Positions 32,635 to 42,464 of a stretch of 64,000 bases of DNA are shown here, piece by piece. Position 1 is the stretch's first letter. Each line of letters begins with the position of its first letter. Under the pieces are notes generated by a model, which was not told the origin of the DNA, did no database searches, and worked only from the letters and a program-made list of their open reading frames with translations. This DNA comes from Hamadaea tsunoensis DSM 44101 (GTDB lineage Bacteria > Actinomycetota > Actinomycetes > Mycobacteriales > Micromonosporaceae): contig NZ_KE386822.1 in assembly GCF_000428945.1 (NCBI RefSeq), positions 62,001 through 126,000 on the forward strand, written 5' to 3'. The position numbers were made by a program, and so were the translations under genes.

Positions 32635-35600
32635 GGGGTCGCCCGGACCAGCGGGAAGGGCAGTGTCTCGCGGATGCTCCGGCCGGTCAGCAGCATCACG
32701 AGGCGGTCGACGCCGATGCCGAGGCCGCCGGTGGGCGGCATGGCGTACTCGAGGGCGAGCAGGAAGTCGTCGTCGAGTTCCATCGCCTCCGGGTCGCCGC
32801 CCGCGGCCAGCAGCGACTGCTCGGTCAGGCGGCGGCGCTGCTCCACCGGGTCGGTCAGCTCCGAGTAGGCCGTGCCCAGCTCCGTGCCGAAGGCGACCAG
32901 GTCCCAGCGTTCGGCCAGCCGCGGGTCGTCGCGGTGGCCGCGGGTCAGCGGGGAGACGTCCGTGGGGAAGTCCTTGTAGAAGGTCGGGCGCTGGGTCCGA
33001 TGCTCCACCAGGCGCTCGTACATCTCCAGGAGGACGGCCCCTCTCGTCCACTTCGGATCGACGGGTACGCCGGCCGGCCCGCACAGTTTCCGCAACGTCT
33101 TCAGGTCGGTGTCGGCCGTCACCGTCTCGCCGAGCGCCTCGGAGACGGCCTCGTCGACCGTGCGTACGGGCCAGAGGCCGGAGAGGTCGATCTCGGTCCC
33201 GTCGTGCACGGCGATCGGGCGGCCGTGCACGGCGGTGGCGACTTCCTGGACGACCTCGCGGGTGAGGTCGAGCATGCTCATGTAGTCGGCGTACGCCTGG
33301 TACGCCTCCAGCATCGTGAACTCGGGGTTGTGCTTGAAGGAGACGCCCTCGTTGCGGAAGGTCCGGCCGACCTCGAACACCTTCTCGACGCCGCCGACGG
33401 CCAGCCGCTTCAGGTAGAGCTCCGGCGCGATGCGCAGATACAGGTCGAGGTCGTACGCGTTGATGTGGGTGACGAACGGCCGCGCGTTCGCCCCGCCGTG
33501 GATCCGTTGCAGGATGGGCGTTTCGACCTCGAGGAACCCCCGGCCCACGAGGCTGGTACGCAACGTGTGCACGGCCGTGCTCCGGGCCCGCAGGACGTCG
33601 CGGGCCTTGGTGCTCGTGATGAGGTCGAGGTAGCGGCGACGCGTACGGGCCTCGGGATCGGTGAGGCCGCGGTGCTTGTCCGGCAACGGCCGCAGGCATT
33701 TCGCGGTGAGGGTCCAGCCCGCGACGGCCACGCTCGGTTCGCCGCGGCGGGTGGTGACGATCTCGCCGGTCACGCCGACGTGGTCGCCGATGTCCACGAG
33801 TTCCCGCCAGCGGGCAACCTCGTCCGGGGTGGACCGCTCGTCGAACATCACCTGCAGGTCGCCGGACCAGTCCCGGAGAGTGGCGAACACGTACCGGCCG
33901 TGGTCGCGGGCCAGCACGACGCGCCCGGCCACCGCCGCCGTCCGCCCGGTACGCGAGTCCGTCGGCAGCCCCGCCGCGGCCCGGACGACACCGGCACACG
34001 TCTCGGTACGTGCGAAGCCGACGGGGTAGGGCTCGATCCCGGCCTGGCGCATCCGGTCCAGCTTGGCAAGGCGTACACCCACCTGTTGAGCCGGAGCGGC
34101 GGTGGGGGCGACGGGCTCGGTGACCGCGAGTGGCGCGGCGCCCGGCTGGTAGAGCGGGGGAGTGTGGCCGGAGGCGATCGGGACGAAGCCTTCGGCGACG
34201 GCCGACGCGAGGCCGACGCGGGCGAGTTCGCGGCGCTCGGCGAAGCAGAGGTAGCGCGGCACCCAGTGGGGCTGGAACTTGGCGTTGGCCCGGTACAGCG
34301 ATTCGAGCTGCCACCAGCGGGACAGGAACAGCAGGGTGCGCCGCCACAGCCGGAGCACGGGACCGGCGCCGATGCGCGCGCCCTCGGCGAAGACGGCGCG
34401 GAAGACGGCGAAGTTGAGCGAGACGCGTTCGACGTCGAACCGCGCGGCGTCCTTCATCAGCGCGGCGACCATGAACTCGGTGAGCCCGTTGTCCGCCTCG
34501 CGATCCCTGCGCATCAGGTCCAGGGAGATCCCGGTGCCGCCCCACGGGCTGAACGAGAGCAGCGCCTTGGTCTCGCCCGCGGCGTCGACCGCCTCGACGA
34601 GCAGGCAGCGGCCGTCGTTCGGGTCGCCGAGCCGGCCGAGCGCCATCGAGAAGCCGCGCTCGTTCTCGGTGTCGCGCCAGTGCGTCGCGGCGTCCGCGAT
34701 CCGGCGCATCTCGTCGTCGGGGATGTCGGCGTGGCGGCGGATGCGGGCGGTGTGGCCGGAGCGTTCGACGCGGTGCACGGCCTGGCGTACCGGGCGCATG
34801 TCCCGTCCGTCCACAGTGAACTCGGCCGGCAGCAGGATCGCCTCGTCCCCGAGGTGCAGCACCTTCAGCCCCGCCCGCGCGTACGCGGTCGCGCCGGCCT
34901 CGCTCGCGCCCATCACGGCGGTCGTCCAGGCGTAGGTGCGGGCCTGGTCGAGCCAGACGCGGATGGCCGCGCCCCACGCCTCGGGATCGCCGAGCGGGTC
35001 GCCGCTGGCCAGGCTCACGCCGTTGACCACGCGATAGGTCAGGGCCGCCTTGCCGCTCGGGGCGAACAGGACGGCCTTGTCCCGCCGGGTGGCGAAGTAG
35101 CCGAGCGAGTCGTTGTCGCCGTACCTCGCCAGCAGCTCCCGGACGCGCTGCTCGTCGGCGGGTTCGAGGACGGCCGCCCGGCGCTGCGAGCGCAGGAGCG
35201 TGAACAGGGCGGCGAACAGCGCCAGCGCGCCGAACAGGCCCAGCAGCAGGTTGACCCAGCCGGCCGCCTCGCCGGTGATCGCCACGTCGAACGTCACGGC
35301 GCCGCCCAGGACGCGGGTGGCCGCGTACAGCAGCCGGTCGCCGGTGTTCTCCAGGCTGCCCGGGAAGAGGGTCAGCAGGCCGAAGCCGACGGCGATGCCG
35401 GCCGCCACGCCGGCGACGAACACGAGCAGGGCGCGCCGCAGGCTGCCGGCGCGTACGCGGGCGTAGAACTCGCCCCGCGCCCAGGTCAGCACGGCCAGCG
35501 CCACCAGCGGCAGGAGCAGGGAGAAGGCGAGCTGCCGGGCGTCGGACGCGGTCAGCACCTTCGCACCCTGGTCGTCCTCGAGGTCCGGGTCGGCCAGCCA

Positions 35601-35879
35601 GAGGATCAGGAAGGCCACCAGCACGACGGTCACGAACGCGAAGTAGACCGTCAGCACCACCCGGGCGACGCGCTTGCGCCGGGCGCACGCGGCCACGAGG
35701 ACGGCCAGGAAGGCGGCGTAGCCGAGGTTGGCCGGTGCGGGCAGGACGTAGTCGTCGATCGCCGTGCGTACCGGCTGGACCCGGTCGCTCAACGCGCCGC
35801 CGACGGCCCCCAGGGCGCTCAGCACGGCGACGATGCCCAGCACCCACGCGAAGATCCGTGGTACGCGCGTACGCCACAT
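32631..35879 (-). CDS. lysX: LysX, bifunctional lysyl-tRNA synthetase / lysylphosphatidylglycerol synthase
   Basis: This 1082-aa fusion has an N-terminal membrane region (about residues 1-215, six to seven helices), an MprF-type DUF2156 aminoacyl-transferase domain (about 220-560), an OB-fold anticodon-binding domain (about 590-700) and a class II LysRS catalytic domain. Motif 2 (GRTFRNEGVSFKHNPEFTM) is near residue 840 and motif 3 (GLGIGVDRLVMLLTG) near 1050. The enzyme charges tRNA with lysine and transfers it to phosphatidylglycerol, reducing membrane charge and raising resistance to cationic peptides. The domain order matches LysX of Mycobacterium tuberculosis. Confidence 0.95.
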   Translation of the reverse strand: MWRTRVPRIFAWVLGIVAVLSALGAVGGALSDRVQPVRTAIDDYVLPAPANLGYAAFLAVLVAACARRKRVARVVLTVYFAFVTVVLVAFLILWLADPDLEDDQGAKVLTASDARQLAFSLLLPLVALAVLTWARGEFYARVRAGSLRRALLVFVAGVAAGIAVGFGLLTLFPGSLENTGDRLLYAATRVLGGAVTFDVAITGEAAGWVNLLLGLFGALALFAALFTLLRSQRRAAVLEPADEQRVRELLARYGDNDSLGYFATRRDKAVLFAPSGKAALTYRVVNGVSLASGDPLGDPEAWGAAIRVWLDQARTYAWTTAVMGASEAGATAYARAGLKVLHLGDEAILLPAEFTVDGRDMRPVRQAVHRVERSGHTARIRRHADIPDDEMRRIADAATHWRDTENERGFSMALGRLGDPNDGRCLLVEAVDAAGETKALLSFSPWGGTGISLDLMRRDREADNGLTEFMVAALMKDAARFDVERVSLNFAVFRAVFAEGARIGAGPVLRLWRRTLLFLSRWWQLESLYRANAKFQPHWVPRYLCFAERRELARVGLASAVAEGFVPIASGHTPPLYQPGAAPLAVTEPVAPTAAPAQQVGVRLAKLDRMRQAGIEPYPVGFARTETCAGVVRAAAGLPTDSRTGRTAAVAGRVVLARDHGRYVFATLRDWSGDLQVMFDERSTPDEVARWRELVDIGDHVGVTGEIVTTRRGEPSVAVAGWTLTAKCLRPLPDKHRGLTDPEARTRRRYLDLITSTKARDVLRARSTAVHTLRTSLVGRGFLEVETPILQRIHGGANARPFVTHINAYDLDLYLRIAPELYLKRLAVGGVEKVFEVGRTFRNEGVSFKHNPEFTMLEAYQAYADYMSMLDLTREVVQEVATAVHGRPIAVHDGTEIDLSGLWPVRTVDEAVSEALGETVTADTDLKTLRKLCGPAGVPVDPKWTRGAVLLEMYERLVEHRTQRPTFYKDFPTDVSPLTRGHRDDPRLAERWDLVAFGTELGTAYSELTDPVEQRRRLTEQSLLAAGGDPEAMELDDDFLLALEYAMPPTGGLGIGVDRLVMLLTGRSIRETLPFPLVRATP

Positions 35880-35906
35880 CCGTCGATCATCGCGCGCGGG
35901 ATGCCC

Positions 35907-35960
35907 CGATGATCCCGTTTGGACCAGGGAACCCGCCCGAATCTTGGACCAAGATCACGC
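35907..35960. repeat. Degenerate family B element, copy 2
   Basis: The left half and centre align with the 83-bp element (GATCCCGTTTGGACCAGGG, then GCCCGAATCTTGG / CCAAGATC), but the right outer arm is eroded. It lies between the divergent lysX and phosphoketolase genes, unlike the intact copies at 5321 and 48241, which lie between convergent gene ends. Confidence 0.7.
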
Positions 35961-36027
35961 GCGGCGGACGACCTGAAGATGGGCGAACGCGCTACGCGGC
36001 ACCTTCGCGTTTGGCACCGTGATAGCC

Positions 36028-38415
36028 ATGACCGTCACGAACCCGACCTCGGTCGAGAGCCATCTGGACGAGAACGAGCTGGCGACGCTGGACGCCTGGT
36101 GGCGCGCGGCCAACTACCTGACCGTCGGGCAGATCTACCTGCTGGACAACCCGCTCCTGCGCGAGCCGCTGAGCATCGAGCACATCAAGCCGCGGCTGCT
36201 CGGCCACTGGGGCACGAGCCCCGGCCTGAACCTGCTCTGGGCGCACATGAACCGGGCGATCATCGCCCGCGACCTCAACGCGCTGTTCATCACCGGCCCG
36301 GGCCACGGCGGCCCGGCCATCGTGGCCAACACCTGGCTGGAGGGCACCTACAGCGAGCTGTACCCATCGATCGGCACCGACGAGGCCGGCATGCAGCGGC
36401 TGTTCCGCCAGTTCTCGTTCCCGGGCGGCATCCCCTCGCACGTGGCGGCCGAGGTGCCCGGCTCGATCCACGAGGGCGGGGAACTCGGGTACTCGCTGAT
36501 GCACGCGTACGGCGCGGCGTTCGACAACCCCGACCTGCTGGTCGCCTGCGTGGTCGGCGACGGCGAGGCGGAGACCGGCCCGCTGTCGGCGTCCTGGCTC
36601 GGCAACGTCTTCTGCAACCCGGCCACCGACGGGGCGGTGCTGCCGATCCTGCACCTCAACGGGTACAAGATCGCCAACCCCACGCTGCTCGCGCGCATCC
36701 CGGAGGAGGACCTCCTCGGGCTGATGCGCGGCTACGGCTACGAGCCCTTCCTCGTCTCCGGGGACGACCCCGCCGACGTCCACCAGCAGCTCGCCCGCGC
36801 GCTGGACACCGCGCTCGACCGGATCCGCGACATCCAGCACAAGGCGCGTACCACCGGTGACGGCTCGCGGCCCCGCTGGCCCATGATCATTCTGCGTACG
36901 CCGAAAGGCTGGACCGGCCCCGCCAAGGTGGACGGCGTCCAGGTGGAAGGGACGTTCCGGGCGCACCAGGTGCCGCTGGACGGGGTGCGCTCGAACGCCG
37001 AGCACCGGGCGGAGCTGGAGCGCTGGCTGCGGTCCTACCGGCCGGAGGAGCTGTTCGACGCGACGGGCCGGCCGGTCGGCCTGCTGGCCCCGCTCGCGCC
37101 GAAGGGCGACCGCCGAATGAGCGCCAACCCGTCGGCCAACGGCGGCGTCGTCCTGCGCGACCTCGTGCTCCCCGACATCGGCGCGTACGCGGTGGAGGTC
37201 ACCGCGCCCGGCAGCGCGCAGGCCGAGGCCACCCGGGTGACAGGCAGGTGGCTGGCCGAGGTGACGCGGGCGAACCCGGACCGGTTCCGCCTGTTCGGGC
37301 CGGACGAGGTCGCCTCCAACCGGCTCGGTGCGGTGCTCGACGTGACCGACCGGCAGTTCACGGCCGAGATCCGCCCCGGCGACGACCACCTGGCCCCGGC
37401 CGGGCGGGTCGTGGAGGTGCTGTCCGAGCACCTGTGCCAGGGTTTCCTGGAGGGCTACCTGCTCACCGGCCGGCACGGGCTGCTCACCTCGTACGAGGCG
37501 TTCACCCACGTCGTGGACTCGATGGTCAACCAGCACGCGAAGTGGCTGAAGGTGACCCGCGAGATCCCCTGGCGGCGGCCGCTCGCGTCGCTGACCTACC
37601 TGCTGTCCAGCCACGTGTGGCGGCAGGACCACAACGGCTTCTCCCACCAGGACCCCGGCTTCATCGACCACGTGGTGAACAAGAAGGCCTCGGTCGTGCG
37701 CGTCTACCTGCCGCCGGACGCCAACACCCTGCTGTCCACGATGGACCACTGCCTGCGCAGCCGGCACTACATCAACGTGATCGTGGCGGGGAAGCAGCCC
37801 GCGCCGAACTGGCTGACGATGGAGGAGGCCGCGCTGCACTGCCGCCGGGGCCTCGGCATCTGGGACTGGGCCGGCACGGAGACGCCCGCGGCCGGGGAGC
37901 CCGACGTGGTGCTCGCCTGCGCCGGGGACGTCCCGACCCTGGAGACGCTCGCGGCCGCCGACCTGCTGCGCCAGCACCTGCCGCAGTTGCGCGTACGCGT
38001 CGTGAACGTCGTGGACCTCATGCGGCTGCAGCCGGAGACCGAGCATCCGCACGGGCTGTCCGACCAGCAGTTCGACGCGATCTTCACGCAGGACAAGCCG
38101 GTCGTGTTCGCGTACCACGGGTATCCGGCGCTGATCCACCGGCTGACCTACCGCCGGCACAACCACCGCAACATCCACGTCCGCGGCTACAAGGAAGAGG
38201 GCACGACGACCACCCCGTTCGACATGGTCATGCTCAACGACCTCGACCGGTTCCACCTGGTCATCGACGTGATCGACCGCGTACCCGGGCTGGGGGTGAA
38301 GGCGGCCGGGCTGCGCCAGCGGATGTCCGACGCGCGGCAGACGTGCCGGGACTACACGCGGCGCACGGGCGAGGACGACCCGCGGATCACCGGCTGGAGC
38401 TGGCCCGCGCGCTGA
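36028..38415 (+). CDS. xfp: Phosphoketolase (xylulose-5-P / fructose-6-P)
   Basis: This 795-aa thiamine-diphosphate enzyme cleaves xylulose 5-phosphate or fructose 6-phosphate with phosphate to give acetyl phosphate. Landmarks include [32 protein letters not shown], the ThDP-binding [13 protein letters not shown] and the C-terminal [15 protein letters not shown]. Length is normal. The start is ATG 36028 or GTG 36019; neither has a strong ribosome site. A GH13 glucosidase follows after 45 bp, which suggests a carbohydrate-use operon. Confidence 0.95.
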   Translation: MTVTNPTSVESHLDENELATLDAWWRAANYLTVGQIYLLDNPLLREPLSIEHIKPRLLGHWGTSPGLNLLWAHMNRAIIARDLNALFITGPGHGGPAIVANTWLEGTYSELYPSIGTDEAGMQRLFRQFSFPGGIPSHVAAEVPGSIHEGGELGYSLMHAYGAAFDNPDLLVACVVGDGEAETGPLSASWLGNVFCNPATDGAVLPILHLNGYKIANPTLLARIPEEDLLGLMRGYGYEPFLVSGDDPADVHQQLARALDTALDRIRDIQHKARTTGDGSRPRWPMIILRTPKGWTGPAKVDGVQVEGTFRAHQVPLDGVRSNAEHRAELERWLRSYRPEELFDATGRPVGLLAPLAPKGDRRMSANPSANGGVVLRDLVLPDIGAYAVEVTAPGSAQAEATRVTGRWLAEVTRANPDRFRLFGPDEVASNRLGAVLDVTDRQFTAEIRPGDDHLAPAGRVVEVLSEHLCQGFLEGYLLTGRHGLLTSYEAFTHVVDSMVNQHAKWLKVTREIPWRRPLASLTYLLSSHVWRQDHNGFSHQDPGFIDHVVNKKASVVRVYLPPDANTLLSTMDHCLRSRHYINVIVAGKQPAPNWLTMEEAALHCRRGLGIWDWAGTETPAAGEPDVVLACAGDVPTLETLAAADLLRQHLPQLRVRVVNVVDLMRLQPETEHPHGLSDQQFDAIFTQDKPVVFAYHGYPALIHRLTYRRHNHRNIHVRGYKEEGTTTTPFDMVMLNDLDRFHLVIDVIDRVPGLGVKAAGLRQRMSDARQTCRDYTRRTGEDDPRITGWSWPAR

Positions 38416-38460
38416 GGCCGCCGGCGGGCCGCGCGGGTGGATCTTGGGTAGGGTGGTGAC

Positions 38461-40059
38461 GTGACCGAGGACTGGTGGCGGCACGCCGCGATCTATCAGA
38501 TCTACCCGCGCAGCTTCGCCGACGGCGACGGTGACGGCGTCGGCGACATCACGGGCATCCGCGCCCGCCTGCCCTACCTGCGGGAGCTGGGCATCGACGC
38601 GGTCTGGCTCAGCCCGTGGTACACCTCGCCGCAGGCCGACGCCGGCTACGACGTCGCCGACTACCGCGACATCGACCCGCTCTTCGGTACGCTCGCCGAC
38701 GCCGAGGCGTTCATCCACGAGGCGCACGACCACGCGATCCGGGTGATCGTGGACATCGTGCCGAACCACTGCTCGGACCGGCACCCGTGGTTCCAGGCGG
38801 CGCTCGCGGCCGGCCCCGGCTCGCCCGAGCGGGAGCTGTTCTGGTTCCGGCCCGGCCGGGGTGAGCACGGCGAACTGCCGCCCAACGACTGGCAGTCCAA
38901 CTTCGGCGGCCCGGCCTGGACCCGCGTGCCTGATGGTCAGTGGTACCTGCACATGTTCGCGCCCGAGCAGCCCGACTGGAACTGGGACAACCCCCGCGTC
39001 CGCGAGGATTTCGAGCGTACGCTGCGGTTCTGGCTGGACCGCGGCGTCGACGGGTTCCGCATCGACGTCGCCGACAACCTGGTCAAGGACCCGAACCTGC
39101 CCGACGTGGCGACGCTGCCGGACGGCGCGGTCATGCCGTGGGGCGACCAGGAGGGCGTGCACGAGATCTACCGGGAGTGGCGCAAGATCGCCGACTCGTA
39201 CCCGCAGCGGGCGATCTTCGTCGGCGAGGTGTGGCTGCCCGACCCCGTACGCTTCACCCGCTTCCTGCGCCCGGACGAGCTGCACACCGGTTTCAACTTC
39301 GCGTTCCTCTCGGCGCCGTGGGAGCCGGCCGAGCTGCGGCGCACGATCGACGCCACCCTGTCGACGCACGCGCTCGTGCACGCCCCGGCGACCTGGGTAC
39401 TGTCCAATCACGACGTTCCCCGGGTCGTGACCCGGTACGGGCGGGCGCAGACCGCGCACACGTGGGAGTCCTCGAAGACCGCGCACGTCGCCGACCTCGC
39501 CCTCGGTACGCGTCGCGCCCGGGCGGCCGCCCTGCTGACCACGAGCCTCCCGGGTTCCGTCTACGTCTACCAGGGCGAGGAGCTGGGCCTGCCGGAGGTG
39601 CAGGACATCCCGGAGGAACTGCTCGCCGACCCCCGCTGGATCCGCTCCGGCCACACCGACCGGGGCCGGGACGGCTGCCGCGTACCGCTGCCGTGGAGCG
39701 GGGACGCGCCGCCGTTCGGGTTCGGGCCGGCCGGCTCGACGCCGTGGCTGCCGCAGCCGCCGGGGTGGGCCGCGCTGACGGCCGAGGCCGAGGCGGACGA
39801 TCCGGGATCGACCCTGTCGCTCTACCGTTCCGCGCTGCGGATCCGGCACGCCGAACCCGATCTGCTCGGCGAGGACATGGAGTGGCTGCCGTCGTCCGGG
39901 AACGTGCTCGCGTACCGGCGGGGGCGGATCGGCTGCATGATCAACTTTGCCGACCCGCCGGTTCCGCTGCCGGTCGGGGCGCAGGTCCTGCTCACGAGCG
40001 AGCCGGTCGACGGCGACCTGCTGCCGACCGACGTCGCCGCCTGGTTCCGCCTACCCTGA
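38461..40059 (+). CDS. GH13 alpha-glucosidase (oligo-1,6-glucosidase type)
   Basis: This 532-aa cytoplasmic enzyme (no signal peptide) has the four GH13 regions: DIVPNH, GFRIDVAD with nucleophile D202, FVGEVWLPD with acid E256, and LSNHDVPR with D318. The early YQIYPRSFADGDGDGVGDI, with its QIYPRSF, is typical of alpha-glucosidases and trehalose-type enzymes that act on short oligosaccharides. The start is GTG. It lies behind phosphoketolase, probably feeding glucose into that route. Confidence 0.92.
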   Translation: MTEDWWRHAAIYQIYPRSFADGDGDGVGDITGIRARLPYLRELGIDAVWLSPWYTSPQADAGYDVADYRDIDPLFGTLADAEAFIHEAHDHAIRVIVDIVPNHCSDRHPWFQAALAAGPGSPERELFWFRPGRGEHGELPPNDWQSNFGGPAWTRVPDGQWYLHMFAPEQPDWNWDNPRVREDFERTLRFWLDRGVDGFRIDVADNLVKDPNLPDVATLPDGAVMPWGDQEGVHEIYREWRKIADSYPQRAIFVGEVWLPDPVRFTRFLRPDELHTGFNFAFLSAPWEPAELRRTIDATLSTHALVHAPATWVLSNHDVPRVVTRYGRAQTAHTWESSKTAHVADLALGTRRARAAALLTTSLPGSVYVYQGEELGLPEVQDIPEELLADPRWIRSGHTDRGRDGCRVPLPWSGDAPPFGFGPAGSTPWLPQPPGWAALTAEAEADDPGSTLSLYRSALRIRHAEPDLLGEDMEWLPSSGNVLAYRRGRIGCMINFADPPVPLPVGAQVLLTSEPVDGDLLPTDVAAWFRLP

Positions 40060-40114
40060 CACCGTCCCGGCACCTGCGATCATCATTCGTATCCTGATCG
40101 CGGGAAGGGACACG

Positions 40115-40915
40115 ATGGACGGCTCGACGGTCAGCTCGGTGGCGGTGCCCCACAGCGTGGACATCGCCTCGGTCATGCTCGGCGCCGCGCAGGGCGCCCT
40201 GTTCGCCGCGGGTGTCGCCGCCAAGCAGCGGATCGACCTGATCGGGGTGGCGCTCATCAGCATCGCCACCGGGCTCGGCGGCGGCATCGTCCGCGACCTG
40301 CTGCTCAACGAGGTCCCGGCGGCCTTGCGCAGCAACGGATACGTCTCCGCCGCGCTGCTCGCGGCGATCGTCGCGTCGGCCTTCAGCCGCCTGCTGTCCC
40401 GGCTCGACCCGCTCGTGGTCGCCTTCGACGCCCTCTCGCTCGGGCTCTACCTGGTCGTCGGGCTGTCCAAGGCGGTCGCCGCCGGGCTCGGGTCGGTGCC
40501 CGCCGTCTTCGTCGGCATCCTCGCCTGCACGGCCGGCGGCGTCATCCGCGACATCCTGCTGCGTACCGAGATCGCGCTGGTCACCGTCGGCTCGTTCTAC
40601 GCCTTCGCGGCCCTCGGCGGCGCGCTCGTCTTCATGGTCGCCCAACCGCACGTGGGCACCAGTCACGCCGCGTGGGCGTCGGTCATCGTGACTTTCAGCG
40701 TACGCATGATGTCGATCTGGTTCGGGTGGAGCACCCCGCACGCGAGCGCGCTGAACCTGGAGGCCGGTATGGAGCGGATGGAGCAGCTGGCGCGGTCGGG
40801 CGTACAGGTGATCACGAGGGGTTCGGGGTTCATGCGCCCGCGGGTGCGCGCGGAGAACGCCCCCGGCCGGGGACGGACCGGGGGCGTTCGAGGGGGAGAG
40901 CCCGACGGCGACTGA
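40115..40915 (+). CDS. TRIC-type cation channel family protein (UPF0126)
   Basis: This 266-aa membrane protein has two repeats of the UPF0126/TRIC unit, each with a glycine-rich signature (ATGLGGGIVRDLLL and CTAGGVIRDILL), about six to seven helices in all. Family members form trimeric monovalent cation channels. The C-terminal 60 residues are hydrophilic and Arg/Gly-rich, and a GC hairpin lies inside the codons of that tail. GGGAAGGGAC precedes the ATG. Confidence 0.88.
   Translation: MDGSTVSSVAVPHSVDIASVMLGAAQGALFAAGVAAKQRIDLIGVALISIATGLGGGIVRDLLLNEVPAALRSNGYVSAALLAAIVASAFSRLLSRLDPLVVAFDALSLGLYLVVGLSKAVAAGLGSVPAVFVGILACTAGGVIRDILLRTEIALVTVGSFYAFAALGGALVFMVAQPHVGTSHAAWASVIVTFSVRMMSIWFGWSTPHASALNLEAGMERMEQLARSGVQVITRGSGFMRPRVRAENAPGRGRTGGVRGGEPDGD
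40856..40888. terminator. Terminator-like hairpin inside the 3' end of the TRIC gene
   Basis: AACGCCCCCGG (40856-40866) and CCGGGGGCGTT (40878-40888) are perfect 11-bp arms with an 11-bp loop. They lie 25-57 bp before the stop codon, so the stem is translated. It may end transcription of this gene, because the next gene is convergent after 12 bp. Confidence 0.55.
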
Positions 40916-40927
40916 GCGCCGGAAGGG

Positions 40928-41197
40928 TCAGACGCTTCGCCGGCCGCGCAGCCCGGCGAAGAGCGCGACCCCCACCGCCGCCAGCACCACCTGGATGACG
41001 ATCTCGATCCAGTCGACGCCCGACGTGTCGGCCCAGCCGGCCGCGCGGGCGATGGCGGTGCCGATGAGGGCCGCCACGATGCCGATGACGATGGTCAGCC
41101 AGATCGGGATGCTCTGCGGGCCGGGGACGAGGAGCCGGCCGAGCGCACCGATGATGAGACCGACGATGATGGCCGAGATGATGCCGGATACGGTCAT
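40928..41197 (-). CDS. GlsB/YeaQ/YmgE-family small membrane protein
   Basis: This 89-aa protein has three hydrophobic helices (IISAIIVGLIIGALGRLLVP, IWLTIVIGIVAALIGTAIAR, IEIVIQVVLAAVGVALFAGL) with the family GALGRLLVPG motif. Such proteins are linked to envelope stress; the molecular role is unknown. The ATG at 41197 has a near-perfect GGGAGGA site, so the longer in-frame reading is rejected. Confidence 0.92.
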   Translation of the reverse strand: MTVSGIISAIIVGLIIGALGRLLVPGPQSIPIWLTIVIGIVAALIGTAIARAAGWADTSGVDWIEIVIQVVLAAVGVALFAGLRGRRSV

Positions 41198-41267
41198 TGT
41201 TCCTCCCTCAGCAATGCCTACGGGCGGTCGTGTACCCGAACGTCCCGTTCGCAAACCCGGCGGCAGT

Positions 41268-41350
41268 TCAAGATCCTGCTTGGATCACGGTTGTCACCCG
41301 AATCTTGGGCCATGATCCGGGTGATTTCCCTGATCCAAGCGGGATCATGG
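41268..41350. repeat. 83-bp nested hairpin element, family B copy 3
   Basis: Imperfect outer arms (TCAAGATCCTGCTTGGATCA facing TGATCCAAGCGGGATCATGG) flank an inner stem TCACCCGAATCTTGG/CATGATCCGGGTGA. The total length equals that of copies 1 and 4. It lies upstream of the acetyltransferase gene and its last bases supply an ATG that should not be taken as the start. Confidence 0.9.
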
Positions 41351-41391
41351 GGCCGGGCGGGGGCCGGGTGGAGGTGCGGGAAGATGGGGGT

Positions 41392-41667
41392 GTGGAGATC
41401 ACGGACGCCCCCGACCTCGACCGCTTCGAAGCCCGCGTCGACGGCGAACTCGCCGGCTACCTGGAGTACGCGAGACACGGCGGCGTCTGGGCCTACAACC
41501 ACGCCTTCACCTTCCCGGAGTTCCGCGGCCGGGGGATCGCCGCCGAGGTCACGCGGTTCGCGCTGGACGCCGCCGAGGCCGCCGGGGTACGCGTACGCGC
41601 GGTGTGCCCGTTCGTCGCCGACTACCTCGCGGCCCACCCCGGGTACGCCCACCTGAAGACCGACTGA
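41392..41667 (+). CDS. Small GNAT acetyltransferase (NATD1/YjdJ-like)
   Basis: This 91-aa single-domain protein reads VDGELAGYLEY, then AYNHAFTFPEFRGRGIAAEV (the acetyl-CoA loop is RGRGIA), then VRAVCPFVADYLAAHPGY, which is the signature of the minimal YjdJ/NATD1 branch. GTG 41392 gives typical family length; other in-frame starts at 41368 and 41347 exist. The substrate is unknown. Confidence 0.82.
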   Translation: MEITDAPDLDRFEARVDGELAGYLEYARHGGVWAYNHAFTFPEFRGRGIAAEVTRFALDAAEAAGVRVRAVCPFVADYLAAHPGYAHLKTD

Positions 41668-41735
41668 CGGGACGGATGTTCCGAAGAGTGACCGGGGACT
41701 CCTCGGAGCACCCCCGGCGGTGGCAGGATGAACCC

Positions 41736-42464
41736 ATGCAGCCCCCGCACGCCCTCCTGCTCGATTTCGGCGGAGTCCTCGCCGAGAAGACCGACCGGAC
41801 CGTCGACCCCGGTCTCTACGAGTGGGTCCACCAGGTGACGGGTGGCGTGCTCGGGACCGAGCGGATCAAGGCCGACATGGCCGCCGCCAACAAGGCCCGC
41901 AACGAGTGGCGCGAGAACGCCGAAAATCCCGAGCTGAGCCATGAGCAGCTGTGGCGCGACTTCGTCGCCAAGGACTGGCCCGAGCCGGCGCGCGAGGCCG
42001 CCGTGGCGTACGCGTCCGAGTTCACGTACGCGTGGGAGAACGCCCGGTTCCGGCTCGTCGACGGCATGGCGGAGGTGCTGGAGTGGGCGCTCGGCCGCGG
42101 GCTGCCCGTCGCCGTGGTCAGCAACACCCGCTGCGGCAAGGTGTTCCGCGACTTCCTCGACGAGGCCGGCCTGACCGGTGCGCTGCCGGTGCAGATCTAC
42201 AGCGACGAGGCCGGCGTCTTCAAGCCGCACCCGGAGATGATCTTCGCGGCGGCCCGCGCGCTGAACGTCTCGCCGGCCCGGTGCTGGTTCGTCGGGGATT
42301 CCCTGCACCGCGACATCGAGTGCGGCCGCCGGGCCGGCGTCGCGGCGGCGGTCCTGCGCCCGTCGCGCTACCGGGACAACGAGCAGTGGGACATCGAGCC
42401 CGACGCCGTCGTCACCGACGGCCACGAGCTGCTCAAACTGCTCAAGGACGCTCTGGAGCCGTGA
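41736..42464 (+). CDS. HAD-family hydrolase
   Basis: This 242-aa protein has HAD motif I as LLDFGGVLAE (a DxG variant: the second Asp of DxD is replaced by Gly), motif II near VVSNTRC, the lysine in FKPHPEMI and motif IV in CWFVGDSLHRDIECG. The missing second Asp makes ordinary phosphatase action doubtful; haloacid dehalogenase-like members share this. It overlaps the converging PH-domain gene by 23 bp. Confidence 0.87.
   Translation: MQPPHALLLDFGGVLAEKTDRTVDPGLYEWVHQVTGGVLGTERIKADMAAANKARNEWRENAENPELSHEQLWRDFVAKDWPEPAREAAVAYASEFTYAWENARFRLVDGMAEVLEWALGRGLPVAVVSNTRCGKVFRDFLDEAGLTGALPVQIYSDEAGVFKPHPEMIFAAARALNVSPARCWFVGDSLHRDIECGRRAGVAAAVLRPSRYRDNEQWDIEPDAVVTDGHELLKLLKDALEP

Noticed and set aside
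35992-39849. Minus-strand frame of about 1285 codons
   Set aside because: It is antisense to phosphoketolase and GH13 genes, which carry complete catalytic motifs. No domain is seen in the minus frame.
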